NCBI GenBank assembly: GCA_964523795.1
Contig: CAZGAO010000011.1
Location: 15,149-79,148 of the forward strand
Direction of reading: 5' to 3'
DNA: 64,000 nucleotides
Origin: SABY01 sp964523795
GTDB taxonomy: Bacteria > Bacteroidota > Bacteroidia > Bacteroidales > 4484-276
Shown: piece after piece, positions 25,955 to 34,887 of the stretch
Numbering within the stretch: position 1 is the stretch's first letter
Layout of the letters: each line of letters begins with the position of its first letter
Position numbers and translations under genes: made by a program
The notes under the pieces: generated by a model
Told to the model about the DNA's origin: nothing
The model's database searches: none
What the model saw: the letters and a program-made list of their open reading frames with translations, nothing else

Positions 25955-26649
25955 CGTGTTTCCTCCCTTTTTAGTACTTCGCTAATGCGACCATCTTTCA
26001 GTTTTACCACCAGATCCGAAACCTCTTGAGCCGTTTCCTGGTCATGGCTAACCATGATAATCGTGATATTTTGATTTTTGTTAAGATCGAAGAGCAGATC
26101 CATAATCTCCCGGGATGTTTCGCTGTCCAGGTTTCCGGTGGGTTCGTCGGCAAGCAATACTTTGGGATTGTTGGCCAGGGCACGGGCAATGGCTACGCGC
26201 TGGGTTTCGCCGCCCGAAAGTTCATCGGGCAGATGAGAAATTCTGTCGGCCAGTCCAACTTTTTGTAGCAGACTGGTGGCGATGGCTTTGCGCTTGCTGC
26301 GCGGAACTCCGCCAAAGGTCAGTGCCAGATCCACATTTTCGAGAGCATTGCGACTTTGGATCAGGTTGAAGGACTGGAAAATCATACCCACGGATTTCTT
26401 GCGATGTTGGGCAAGATCGGAGCGGCTCATCTGGCGCAGGTCTTTACCGTCGAATAAGATTTTCCCTTCGGTAGCGCGATCCAGTCCGCCAATTAGATTG
26501 AGCAATGTTGATTTGCCCGAACCTGATTTCCCAACGATGGAAACGAATTGTCCTTCTTTAATTTCAAGATCAATGTTGTGCAGGGCAGGGATGTCGATTT
26601 TACCTTTTCGGTAGGTTCGGCTTAGGTCGGATATAGCGATAAGTTTCAA
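25951..26649 (-). CDS. ABC transporter ATP-binding protein, LolD/MacB type
   Basis: A 232-residue ATPase. Walker A is GKSGSGKST near 40-48, the Q-loop is FQSFNL, the signature is LSGGETQRVAIARAL, Walker B is VLLADEPTG and the H-loop VSHD. It is the partner of the MacB-like permease, whose start codon overlaps its stop. The 130 bp upstream is AT-rich and separates it from the divergent hicBA genes. Confidence 0.93.
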   Translation of the reverse strand: MKLIAISDLSRTYRKGKIDIPALHNIDLEIKEGQFVSIVGKSGSGKSTLLNLIGGLDRATEGKILFDGKDLRQMSRSDLAQHRKKSVGMIFQSFNLIQSRNALENVDLALTFGGVPRSKRKAIATSLLQKVGLADRISHLPDELSGGETQRVAIARALANNPKVLLADEPTGNLDSETSREIMDLLFDLNKNQNITIIMVSHDQETAQEVSDLVVKLKDGRISEVLKREETR

Positions 26650-26757
26650 AATACTAATTTAGTTTGATTGATTAAACGAATCATTTTAAACTTCATTACA
26701 ACAATATTAAAACTTACAAGAATATCAAGCGCAACATTAATACACAATAATTGTTTT

Positions 26758-26765
26758 TATTTTTG
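26758..26765 (+). promoter_or_regulatory. -7 box of the hicBA promoter
   Basis: TATTTTTG fits the TAnnTTTG box and lies 20 bp before the hicB start. No convincing -33 element is seen, so the call rests on this box and its place. Confidence 0.4.
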
Positions 26766-26785
26766 TAATCACAAACTAATAATGA

Positions 26786-27004
26786 ATGAAAAGAGAATTC
26801 ACAGCAATAATTGAAGAAGCCCCGGAAGGCGGTTATTGGGCTTGGTGTCCTGAAATATCAGGAGCTAATGGACAAGGGGAAACTGTAGATGAAACCAGGG
26901 AGAATCTTAAGGAAGCAATTAAATTAATCCTTGAAGACAAATTGGAGGATTACAGCAGGGGTTTAGCTGATAATGCAATTATTGAAACTATCGCTGTTGA
27001 ATGA
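26786..27004 (+). CDS. hicB: HicB-family antitoxin
   Basis: A 72-residue HicB with the degenerate RNase-H-like fold: FTAIIEEAPEGGYWAWCPEI, GANGQGETVDETRENLKEAI. It lacks a C-terminal DNA-binding domain, as the short form does. It precedes hicA with a 4-bp ATGA overlap, the antitoxin-first order. Confidence 0.88.
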   Translation: MKREFTAIIEEAPEGGYWAWCPEISGANGQGETVDETRENLKEAIKLILEDKLEDYSRGLADNAIIETIAVE

Positions 27005-27180
27005 AAAGAAATCTACTTGAAAAAAAGCTACGAATGGCCGGGTGTTACTTAAAAAGGGAAGGGGCCAGTCATTCACTTTGGATTAATCCAAAATCCGGAA
27101 TTATTGAAGCTGTTCCAAGGCATACAGACGTAAAAGAACATCTTGCTAAAAAAATTCTAAAAAATATGGGAGCTGAATAA
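27001..27180 (+). CDS. hicA: HicA-family mRNA interferase toxin
   Basis: A 59-residue double-stranded-RNA-binding-like toxin that cleaves mRNA. It reads MKRNLLEKKLRMAGC, then GASHSLWINP with the catalytic His24, then EAVPRHTDVKEHLAKKIL. It overlaps the hicB stop by 4 bp (ATGA) and ends TAA at 27178-27180. It was too short for ordinary ORF cut-offs. Confidence 0.9.
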   Translation: MKRNLLEKKLRMAGCYLKREGASHSLWINPKSGIIEAVPRHTDVKEHLAKKILKNMGAE

Positions 27181-27319
27181 AGAACTGCTGTTTTCTTTTT
27201 TTTAAATTATTATATTCAATAGTCTCACATCCCATAATAATCTACAACAACAGACTCACTCAAGTCCAGATCGTTTCTAAATTAATAAAACTACCTTTGC
27301 CGATTTTATAAACCATTAT

Positions 27320-28612
27320 ATGTTATTCGAAGAATTAGGAATTATCCTACCCATACTTAAAGCCCTTAAAGCCGAAGGTTACACAGAGCCTACTCCCATA
27401 CAGGAACAAGCCATCCCCATATTGCTCAAGAGGAAAGACCTCCTGGGCTGTGCCCAAACAGGCACCGGAAAAACTGCGGCCTTTGCCGTGCCCATCCTGC
27501 AACATTTATATCAGGACAGGCAGCAAAATAATACCGCACGTAACATCAAAGCACTGGTGGTTACGCCAACCCGTGAGCTGGCCATACAAATTGCTGATAG
27601 TTTTAAGGTGTACGGGCAATATACCGGTATCCGCAACACCGTAATTTTTGGCGGCGTAAAGCAAGGCGCGCAAACCGATGCGCTGCGCAAGGGCATCGAT
27701 ATTCTGGTGGCTACCCCGGGGCGGCTTCTCGACTTGATCGACCAGGGCTTTGTGCGCCTGAAAGACGTAGAATATTTTGTGCTGGACGAGGCCGACCGTA
27801 TGCTCGACATGGGTTTTATCCACGACATCCGTAAGATTATTGCCAAGTTGCCCGCAAAACGCCAATCCTTGTTTTTCTCGGCCACCATGCCCCCGGATAT
27901 TGTGCGCCTGTCGCAGAAAATTCTGGATAGCAATCCCCAAAAGATAAGCGTAACACCCGAGCAAACGACTGCCGAAAAGGTGGAACAATCGGTGTATTTT
28001 GTGGGTAAAAAGCAAAAACCAAAGTTGCTTACCCATTTGTTAAAGACCGAGTTTACCGGTTCTGCGCTCGTGTTTTCGCGTACCAAGCACGGAGCCAACA
28101 AGATTGTGAAAATACTTGGCAAAGCTGATATTGATGCTGCTGCCATTCATGGAAATAAGTCGCAGGGAGCGCGCCAGCTTGCCTTGGGCAATTTTAAGTC
28201 AGGCATTACCAATGTGCTGATTGCAACCGACATTGCCGCGCGGGGTATCGACATCGATGATTTGGCACTGGTGGTAAATTACGATTTGCCCAATATCCCC
28301 GAAACGTATGTGCATCGCATCGGGCGAACCGGCAGAGCCAATGCCGGCGGTCTCGCAATTTCCTTTTGCGATGCCGAAGAAAAACCCTATCTGCGAGATA
28401 TACAGAAATTGATTGGCGAACGTATTCCGGTAATCGAAGACCATCCTTTTGTGGGTGACGATGGCGAGGACGATGCTGCTCCGACTCACGAGGCATTGCC
28501 CCACAATAAGCCCCCGGCTCAGCGCATCAACAGTTGGGGAAAAGGCAATCCCAACCCGCGCTACCAAAAACGCCGCCGACCCTATACCAAAAGTACAAAG
28601 AATAAGGATTAG
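27320..28612 (+). CDS. rhlE: DEAD-box RNA helicase, RhlE type
   Basis: A 430-residue ATP-dependent RNA helicase, probably in ribosome assembly or cold response. It has the Q motif (YTEPTPIQEQAIP), motif I AQTGTGKT (45-52), PTREL, DEAD, SAT, and the C-terminal RGIDIDDL and HRIGRTGR motifs. A basic tail (NSWGKGNPNPRYQKRRR) probably binds RNA. A -7 box TACCTTTG lies at 27292-27299, 20 bp before the ATG. It converges on the M1 peptidase gene. Confidence 0.94.
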   Translation: MLFEELGIILPILKALKAEGYTEPTPIQEQAIPILLKRKDLLGCAQTGTGKTAAFAVPILQHLYQDRQQNNTARNIKALVVTPTRELAIQIADSFKVYGQYTGIRNTVIFGGVKQGAQTDALRKGIDILVATPGRLLDLIDQGFVRLKDVEYFVLDEADRMLDMGFIHDIRKIIAKLPAKRQSLFFSATMPPDIVRLSQKILDSNPQKISVTPEQTTAEKVEQSVYFVGKKQKPKLLTHLLKTEFTGSALVFSRTKHGANKIVKILGKADIDAAAIHGNKSQGARQLALGNFKSGITNVLIATDIAARGIDIDDLALVVNYDLPNIPETYVHRIGRTGRANAGGLAISFCDAEEKPYLRDIQKLIGERIPVIEDHPFVGDDGEDDAAPTHEALPHNKPPAQRINSWGKGNPNPRYQKRRRPYTKSTKNKD

Positions 28613-28643
28613 TCATAGTATGGCTCAAAGCCATGCTATGACT
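28611..28643. repeat. TCATAG hairpin repeat, copy 2
   Basis: AGTCATAGTATGGCT pairs with AGCCATGCTATGACT around a CAA loop. It matches the copy at 13993-14028. It overlaps the last bases of the rhlE stop region. Confidence 0.78.
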
Positions 28644-28672
28644 GGGTTTTAAAACTGGCTACAAAAGAAGTT

Positions 28673-28709
28673 GAAAAAAGGTATCGCACTTTGCGATACC
28701 TTTTTTTTA
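28673..28709. terminator. Bidirectional intrinsic terminator
   Basis: AAAAAAGGTATCGCA and TGCGATACCTTTTTTT form a perfect stem around CTT, with an A-run on the left and a T-run on the right. It serves both the rhlE gene (+) and the M1 peptidase gene (-), which converge here. Confidence 0.9.
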
Positions 28710-30650
28710 TTGTTTCACAAACTTTCCCTGAAAATTCCCGCTCTCGGTTTCGGCTCGTAGGATGTAAAGCCCTTTTGAAAATTTATTGATGTTGATTTCC
28801 ATTTTTTCGTTGATGAGTTCTGTTTTATTTTCAAAAACTAAAATTCCTGAATACGAATAAATCCGCACCTTGTTAATATGCTGGTCGGGAATAAAAAATG
28901 CAATGTGCGTACTTGCCGGATTAGGGTGAACACTAATAGCCCTGGTTTGCTTATCATCCACACCCAAAATGATAGTATCCAAACGCGCCAGAAGCCATTG
29001 GTCGTTGTCGAAGTGCGCCGAATCGAGCGTAAAACCAGGAGCATCAAAAATATATTCCTGACCCGAAAAAGAATTATCGCAAAGATAAGTCTGCTCGCTG
29101 CCCTGGCCATAAATGGTAATAGGTACCAGCATCTCAAAATATTTTACCGATGGATGCGTCTGCTCCTGATTAATGGTAATATGGATTTTGCCATCGGTCT
29201 GCATTTGCTCTACCTCGATGCCAAAGATGGGATAGCCCTCGCCATAATACCAGTCGGCAAAAAACTCGCCCAGAGTGGTATCAGCAGCAGTTTCCAGATG
29301 AGCAATTAAATCGTTGAGGGTGGCAAATCGATAGGCCAGCATGGGATCGCTGACGTAATTGCGGACGGCATCAAAAAATGCCGCATCGCCCATGCGCCAT
29401 CGCAACATGTGCAAAAGGTAGGCTCCCTTGTGATACGAAAGCCGACCACTAAAAATACGACTTATGTCGGTGGTATCTTCCACATACACCGAGCCTGCGG
29501 GGCCATCGGTGGCAGCCATGCGCGTATTGTGTTTCCAAATATTCCAGTAATAGCCATCGTACATCTGCTCGAAGGTAAGGCCGGTAGCGTAGGTGGCAAA
29601 ACCCTCGTTGAGAAAGATGTCGTGCCAGGTGGCCAGGGTTATCTTGTTGCCAAACCAGGAGTGAGCCAGCTCGTGCGCCCGCAGGTCGTGGCCAAATCCC
29701 TGCATAAAACTCATGGTTTGATGCTCCATACCTCCGCCTTGCGAAAACTGGGCATGGCCATATTTTTCGGCAGCAAAGGGATAGTTTCCAAACAGAGAAT
29801 CGAAAATGTGGATTATTTGGGCAGTATTTTCTGAATGGCTGACGGCCTGAGCCGAGTCCTCGGGATAAACATAGTTAACGATGGGCATCGAATCGCCATC
29901 AACGATGGCATATTGTGTAAAGACGGCATAGTTAGTTACCGCCACCGCCACGAGGTAGCTAACGATGGGATACCGATGCCGCCAGTGCGAAATACGGTAA
30001 TCGCCCTCCACAAACTCCGAAACAAGCAAGCCGTGGCTGGCCGCGCGATAAGCAGCAGGACTTTTTACTATTACATCGATCGAATCGATCTTATCGTTCA
30101 AATCATTTTTGCCGGGCCACCAGTCTTTGGCTCCATAGGGTTCGGAAAGTGTCCAGACAATCGGTACGCCTTCATGTTCGGCCTGACCGAACGAGCCAAA
30201 GCCGTTGCCCTGCTCCGGTACGCCATGATAAAATATTTGTACAGAATCCAAAACGCCCTGCTCCAGGCTGTTGGGTAGAAGGATCGAAAATTGAAAGTCG
30301 GAATAATAACTATGCGATAAAAGCTCCCCGCCATAAAGGATGGAATCAATCGTCATCGTAGCATTCAACTCCAGATTTATGGAGGATACACCGGGAACAA
30401 GGGCTTTGAAATAGTGGCTTACCTCACCACGGATGAACCAAATCGCAGGATCGATTTCCCAATAAAACCGCGTGTAAACCATATCGATATCACCCCCGGT
30501 TCTCGTAGCCTCGGCAGGTTTATAATTTTGATAACGGTGGCTTTCCATTTCGGCAATTTCATGGGTATGATCTTCCAAAGGCGCAAACTGACTCGATGCC
30601 GAAACAGGCAAAAGCAGCATTAGCAGATAAAATAAAGTTTTGATTTTCAT
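28707..30650 (-). CDS. M1-family metallopeptidase with T9SS sorting domain
   Basis: A 647-residue secreted zinc aminopeptidase-like protein. It has a signal peptide (KTLFYLLMLLLPVSASSQ), the substrate motif GGMEHQ before the active site, the zinc motif HELAH (326-330) and the third ligand in NEGFA about 19 residues on. The C-terminal 80 residues are a type A sorting domain (VHPNPASTHIAFFIP to GNFQGKFVKQ), so it is exported by T9SS and anchored or released. It is likely to take part in protein scavenging. The protein is shorter than intracellular PepN. Confidence 0.92.
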   Translation of the reverse strand: MKIKTLFYLLMLLLPVSASSQFAPLEDHTHEIAEMESHRYQNYKPAEATRTGGDIDMVYTRFYWEIDPAIWFIRGEVSHYFKALVPGVSSINLELNATMTIDSILYGGELLSHSYYSDFQFSILLPNSLEQGVLDSVQIFYHGVPEQGNGFGSFGQAEHEGVPIVWTLSEPYGAKDWWPGKNDLNDKIDSIDVIVKSPAAYRAASHGLLVSEFVEGDYRISHWRHRYPIVSYLVAVAVTNYAVFTQYAIVDGDSMPIVNYVYPEDSAQAVSHSENTAQIIHIFDSLFGNYPFAAEKYGHAQFSQGGGMEHQTMSFMQGFGHDLRAHELAHSWFGNKITLATWHDIFLNEGFATYATGLTFEQMYDGYYWNIWKHNTRMAATDGPAGSVYVEDTTDISRIFSGRLSYHKGAYLLHMLRWRMGDAAFFDAVRNYVSDPMLAYRFATLNDLIAHLETAADTTLGEFFADWYYGEGYPIFGIEVEQMQTDGKIHITINQEQTHPSVKYFEMLVPITIYGQGSEQTYLCDNSFSGQEYIFDAPGFTLDSAHFDNDQWLLARLDTIILGVDDKQTRAISVHPNPASTHIAFFIPDQHINKVRIYSYSGILVFENKTELINEKMEININKFSKGLYILRAETESGNFQGKFVKQ

Positions 30651-30772
30651 AGTAAATCCCGTAATAAATAAAGCTCAAAAGTAGTTGATTTTGATTAAAA
30701 AATACTCAGCAATTAGAAGTAATCAAAACAGGGCTTAACTATTTTTCGCATTTTTGCATCAAATATTAAAAT

Positions 30773-32551
30773 TTGAAACAATTAAAAAAAATACGAATAT
30801 TTGCCTTATGGCTGATAGCAAGCTGGTTTTTGTATCAATGTGCAAATCCGGTTTCGCCGGGCGGTGGCTCGAAGGACGAAGATCCGCCGCAGGTAGTATC
30901 GAGTGTTCCGCTCAACAATTCAATTTTTTTCGACAAGAAACGGATTTCGGTCACCTTTGATGAATTTGTAAAACTAAAAAATCCCAATCAGCAGGTTTTG
31001 ATTTCGCCACCCTTTGCCACCAAACCCGAGTACAAGATGCGTGGCAAAACGCTGATGATCGACTTCGAGGAAGAATTATTTCCCAATACTACCTACACTA
31101 TTTTCTTTGGCAATGCCATTGTGGACATCACCGCTGATAATCCGCTTAGCAATTACCTCTATGCTTTTTCAACCGGCGACCACATCGACTCGTTGGCCAT
31201 TGGGGGCGAAGTGGTGAATGCCTTCGATTTGCAGCCCCGCGCCGATGTTTTTGTCATGCTCTTCCCTCCGGCCATCGATACCATCCCGCAGGATTCGATA
31301 CCTATGCTAAGCCGACCGCTCTATGTAGCCCGCACCGATGAGCATGGATACTTCCAGCTTCGCAACCTTAGCGACCGTGCATACCAGCTTTTTGCCCTTA
31401 GCGATGTAAACAACAACTACCTATTCGATCTGCCCAACGAAGAAATTGCCTTTTTGGATACCCTAATCCGTCCCGAGGTTTTTTCACTGCCTGTTGCCGA
31501 TACAATAATTACAGATACGCTTCTTGTGAAAGACGGTGAACGAATTCAGGACACTGCAATAATTAGCGCGGATTCGATCCAAATCGAGGACATCTACGAT
31601 AAGTACTACCAGCTTTTTATGTTTCAGCAAATCGATACCGTGCAACGTTTTTTGGGAACCGAGGTTTTTTATCCTCCCAAATTCACACTGCTGTATCAAT
31701 TTCCTGCCCAAGACCCCAGGTATTGGGTGATAAATAAAGATATGGGCAGCGACTGGAAAATTGACCGCCTCAGTTCCGGCAGAGATACGCTTTCGGTGTG
31801 GTTAAAAGATATGAGCCTCGACAGCTTGCAAATAGCGGTGGCCGATGGCGATTCGATTTACGATACCGTGCTGATTGCCTTTGGCAGCGAGCGCAAAAAA
31901 TACGAAAAGCGCAAGGGGCGTAAGAAGAAAGACGAAGAAAATGTCGAGCGGATGCAGATTAAAACCAATGCCCGCAGCCGCACCATCGATTTGGGCAAAC
32001 CCTTTCAACTGATTATGGAAAATCCGCTGGAGCGATGGGACTTTTCTACTACCACCTTTATTGCCGGCGAGGATACTTTGATGGGGGCTCCTTTTGTGCT
32101 TGCCGACAGCCTTGCCACACGCTTTACCCTCGATTACGAAATGACCGAAGCTACCAGCTACGAGTTCATCTTCCCAGATTCTGCCTTCTATACTATTTAC
32201 GGCCTTACCAACGACTCGCTGCAGGCCAAACTAAAAACTGCTGAAATCAGGGATTATGGGGTTTTGGTTTTGGATATTGAAATCGGTGAACATCCCTATA
32301 TTGTTCAACTGATGGATGCTAAGGAGCGTGTGCTGGACACTTTTTATCTTACAGAATCAGAAAAACTAAAGTTAGAATATCTGAAACCAGGCAAGTATTT
32401 GCTAAAGGTTATTCAGGATAAATGGCGCAACAAACGGTGGGACACCGGCATTTATGTGGATATGCGTCAGCCCGAAAAGGTGTACTATTTCCGTGGAGAA
32501 GTAGAGATAAGAGCTAACTGGGATGTGGAGGAGCAGTGGGTGCTGCCTTAG
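30773..32551 (+). CDS. Ig-like (Big_5-type) lipoprotein
   Basis: A 592-residue lipoprotein of a family common in Bacteroidota. A TTG start gives a basic n-region, a hydrophobic stretch (IFALWLIASWFL) and a lipobox ending at Cys23 (YQCANP). The segment PPQVVSSVPLNNSIFFDKKR (about 39-58) begins a bacterial Ig-like domain, followed by strand-rich modules and a KKYEKRKGRKKKDEEN stretch. Function is unknown. It is divergent from the M1 peptidase gene. Confidence in the exact start is moderate, since TTG is the only start near the signal peptide. Confidence 0.8.
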   Translation: MKQLKKIRIFALWLIASWFLYQCANPVSPGGGSKDEDPPQVVSSVPLNNSIFFDKKRISVTFDEFVKLKNPNQQVLISPPFATKPEYKMRGKTLMIDFEEELFPNTTYTIFFGNAIVDITADNPLSNYLYAFSTGDHIDSLAIGGEVVNAFDLQPRADVFVMLFPPAIDTIPQDSIPMLSRPLYVARTDEHGYFQLRNLSDRAYQLFALSDVNNNYLFDLPNEEIAFLDTLIRPEVFSLPVADTIITDTLLVKDGERIQDTAIISADSIQIEDIYDKYYQLFMFQQIDTVQRFLGTEVFYPPKFTLLYQFPAQDPRYWVINKDMGSDWKIDRLSSGRDTLSVWLKDMSLDSLQIAVADGDSIYDTVLIAFGSERKKYEKRKGRKKKDEENVERMQIKTNARSRTIDLGKPFQLIMENPLERWDFSTTTFIAGEDTLMGAPFVLADSLATRFTLDYEMTEATSYEFIFPDSAFYTIYGLTNDSLQAKLKTAEIRDYGVLVLDIEIGEHPYIVQLMDAKERVLDTFYLTESEKLKLEYLKPGKYLLKVIQDKWRNKRWDTGIYVDMRQPEKVYYFRGEVEIRANWDVEEQWVLP

Positions 32552-32594
32552 GAGGCTAGTTGCGAGAATTGGGCGATGCGTATTGCGCAGCTTT

Positions 32595-32629
32595 CGTTAA
32601 GGACGTTAATGACTTTAACGTCCTTAACG
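32595..32629. terminator. Perfect hairpin between convergent genes
   Basis: CGTTAAGGACGTTAA and TTAACGTCCTTAACG form a perfect 15-bp stem with a 5-nt loop. It lies between the Ig-like lipoprotein and the convergent ArsR gene. There is no long T-run, so its termination strength is uncertain. Confidence 0.6.
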
Positions 32630-32658
32630 GAAACCCGGAAATCCGTTAAAACTCCTTC

Positions 32659-32961
32659 TTAGGAAGCATCGTTGCATCGGTTGATGCATTCGATAATCTC
32701 GGAGAGTGCCTGATTTTTGAGTGTGTACATAATCTTCTTGCCTCGGCGTTTTGAGGACAACACGCCCTTTCCTTTCAAAATGTTCAAGTGATGCGATGCC
32801 GCCGCTTGCTCTATGTTCAGGCGTTGATAGATTTGCGTTACACTCAGTTCCTGATCGTGCAGCAGGTCGATAATTGCAATGCGCATAGGATGCGCCATCG
32901 AGCGGAGTTTGCTGGCTGCCGCTTCCAGTTTTTCTACATCGAGTACTAATTTCTTTGCCAT
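32659..32961 (-). CDS. ArsR-family transcriptional regulator
   Basis: A 100-residue winged-helix dimeric repressor. The HTH is clear: LRSMAHPMRIAIIDLL, LSVTQIYQRLNIEQAAASHH, LNILKGKGVLSSKRRGKKI, then the wing and a C-terminal helix. It ends INRCNDAS. A metal-sensing CxC in the recognition helix is absent, so it is probably a non-metal ArsR. No neighbour makes an obvious target; its own promoter is the best guess. Confidence 0.88.
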   Translation of the reverse strand: MAKKLVLDVEKLEAAASKLRSMAHPMRIAIIDLLHDQELSVTQIYQRLNIEQAAASHHLNILKGKGVLSSKRRGKKIMYTLKNQALSEIIECINRCNDAS

Positions 32962-33068
32962 AAGTTTTGAATATTTTTACAAAAATAGAAAAAATTATAT
33001 TCCAGCTAAATAAATATGTAAGAATCTGCATTTATTTTTTGATGAAGGCAATATGGCCAGTCGTGCGT

Positions 33069-33656
33069 TTAGCCAAATTCAAATTTCAAATATTTTCTTG
33101 TTGCTCCAATTTCTGAATTTTGAAGATTTGAGATATCAATAACAGCACCGTATTCAATAAAGGTGTCATAGAATTTATCATAGTGGTGCCCCCAGTAAAT
33201 CATTGCACATGCCATTGGAGCACCCTTTCCGGCACCCGACCCATTTTCAAGAAATTTTAATCGCGTATCATAAAGAAAGCATATAGCTTTGGCTTGCCCG
33301 AAAACACTCTGTTTCCAATGGCCTGTATTTGTAGCAACTGGCACCAAGGCCAATATCTCTGAATCAAAATTTTGGTGTGTTAAAGCACATTTTGCTAACC
33401 AGTTCTTAATGGTTGTCCCTCTTTCTCTATCTGCTCCATACGGGGGATTCATATATATAGTTGGATAGTTCCAATCTTCTTTTAGTCCATCATTTTCGGG
33501 GAGCATGAAATTCGTTTCCGCATGGACTATTGAATATTCATTTGAGCACGGGTCTAAGGCAATTGAGCCTTCAAAGAAACGCCTGATGACATTTACATAT
33601 TTGGGGGGGGTTCCCCAACTTTGACTTTTTGAATTTACTGTTCTACCTGCACTCAT
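33069..33656 (-). CDS. Phage-type adenine-N6 DNA methyltransferase
   Basis: A 195-residue methyltransferase of the family found in phages (Dam, N-6-adenine). It starts SKSQSWGTPPKYVNVIRRFF, has ALDPCSNEYS as the SAM/entry motif (33-42) and the catalytic NPPY at 70-73. TTIKNWLAKCALTHQN and AICFLYDTRLKFLENGSGAG follow. It overlaps the upstream nuclease gene by 4 bp, so the pair is a compact restriction-modification unit. The region is visibly AT-rich compared with its neighbours. The target site is unknown. Confidence 0.85.
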   Translation of the reverse strand: MSAGRTVNSKSQSWGTPPKYVNVIRRFFEGSIALDPCSNEYSIVHAETNFMLPENDGLKEDWNYPTIYMNPPYGADRERGTTIKNWLAKCALTHQNFDSEILALVPVATNTGHWKQSVFGQAKAICFLYDTRLKFLENGSGAGKGAPMACAMIYWGHHYDKFYDTFIEYGAVIDISNLQNSEIGATRKYLKFEFG

Positions 33657-34789
33657 AATATTTCTTTCCAGTTTTTTGAACGTAACTCCTTAAGTTCGTT
33701 TTTTAATTCAGTAATGTTTTTTTCTATTGGTGTAATGATATTGAACCATGTTTCTATTTCTTGCAGTTTTGTAGAGAAATATTTCTGCAATAGCGCATCT
33801 GCCTCCAAATCCATTTTGACTTTTGTAAAAACATTTCGCTTTTTATCAGCAGTATAACTGCTTTTAAAGGCTTCCTGAATTTTAATGTATTCAGGTTTTG
33901 GATTCAGAATTAACTCATCAATAAATTGAGACAAGCCATTGTCAGTTAAGAATATTAACCAGTCGTAGGAATGAGCTAAAACCTTTAATTCCTTATTTTG
34001 ATTTTTTGCCGTGAACCAATTTCCATGATTACTTACGACACCTATAGTCAAAATGAATTTTTTTAGTAGTTCGGAATCATCTGAATAAATTATTTCCTCC
34101 ATCAAATCAACATAAGGCTTTATGTATGGTTCGTTGTTTGAACGATAAATAAGCCCATATTTTTCACCAGTGTCTGTTCTGATTTTTTGAAGTGATGATG
34201 CTGTTCTTGCAACATAAGCTCCTTGTTTTGCTTTCTCAATTGTTTGTGGCCCTTTTTTATTTCCTTCCTCAACTCCAACTCTTTTGCATTCAATTATCGC
34301 ATAAGGTTTTTGCATTTGTTCAAAGACGAAAAGTTCATATTTTTCTTTACCCATTGATTTAAAACTGGTAAGTAGGAAGGAGTCTTTGGATTCACCAATA
34401 GTGCATGCGTTACGAAGGATATTGTGCTTATCGAGAAGGTTGTTATTCCTTTTTTGGAATTTGGAAATGTCCACACTTTCTTCTAATGCTCTTAAAATTT
34501 TCGTAGCTGTAATAGAATTCTTATTATTGTCAACAGTTACTTCATGTTCTTTGATTATTGGGTGTAAAGAATATTCCACATTATGCCTGATATCTTCATT
34601 CCCATATTCCACAAGACCCCTCTCAATTGTAGTTGAGTTATTAAAGCCCCAGGTTTTGAGAAGATAATACGTAATGATTTCAACCATTGTTCCAAGTGCC
34701 CTGCCAGCAGCCTTTTTCTTGTCTTGAGTATAATGAAAAACCTTTTCTCCAAGCGCATTCTGTAATTTATCTATCGAATCGTATGCCAT
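33653..34789 (-). CDS. Putative restriction endonuclease (PD-(D/E)xK type)
   Basis: A 378-residue protein with no signal or membrane helices. A likely PD-(D/E)xK core is YAIIECKRVGVEEGNKKG (163-180), with E167-x-K169; earlier acidic candidates are E37 and D136. The stretch GPQTIEKAKQGAYVARTASS also resembles restriction enzymes. A C-terminal coiled-coil-like helix (ITPIEKNITELKNELKELR) follows. It is immediately upstream of, and overlaps, the adenine methyltransferase, so I infer it is the cognate endonuclease. I cannot name the enzyme's family or site. Confidence 0.7.
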   Translation of the reverse strand: MAYDSIDKLQNALGEKVFHYTQDKKKAAGRALGTMVEIITYYLLKTWGFNNSTTIERGLVEYGNEDIRHNVEYSLHPIIKEHEVTVDNNKNSITATKILRALEESVDISKFQKRNNNLLDKHNILRNACTIGESKDSFLLTSFKSMGKEKYELFVFEQMQKPYAIIECKRVGVEEGNKKGPQTIEKAKQGAYVARTASSLQKIRTDTGEKYGLIYRSNNEPYIKPYVDLMEEIIYSDDSELLKKFILTIGVVSNHGNWFTAKNQNKELKVLAHSYDWLIFLTDNGLSQFIDELILNPKPEYIKIQEAFKSSYTADKKRNVFTKVKMDLEADALLQKYFSTKLQEIETWFNIITPIEKNITELKNELKELRSKNWKEIL

Positions 34790-34887
34790 TTATTTTCTTT
34801 TATTTTACAAAGATACTTTTCTGATTTTAATTAGCCTAACGTCTTACGCCATTGTATCTTTGCATGTGGTATTTAAGAATTATTCGC

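Noticed and set aside
34846..34860. TATCTTTG promoter-like box on the plus strand
   Set aside because: It leads only into the antisense strand of the adenine deaminase gene; no start follows.
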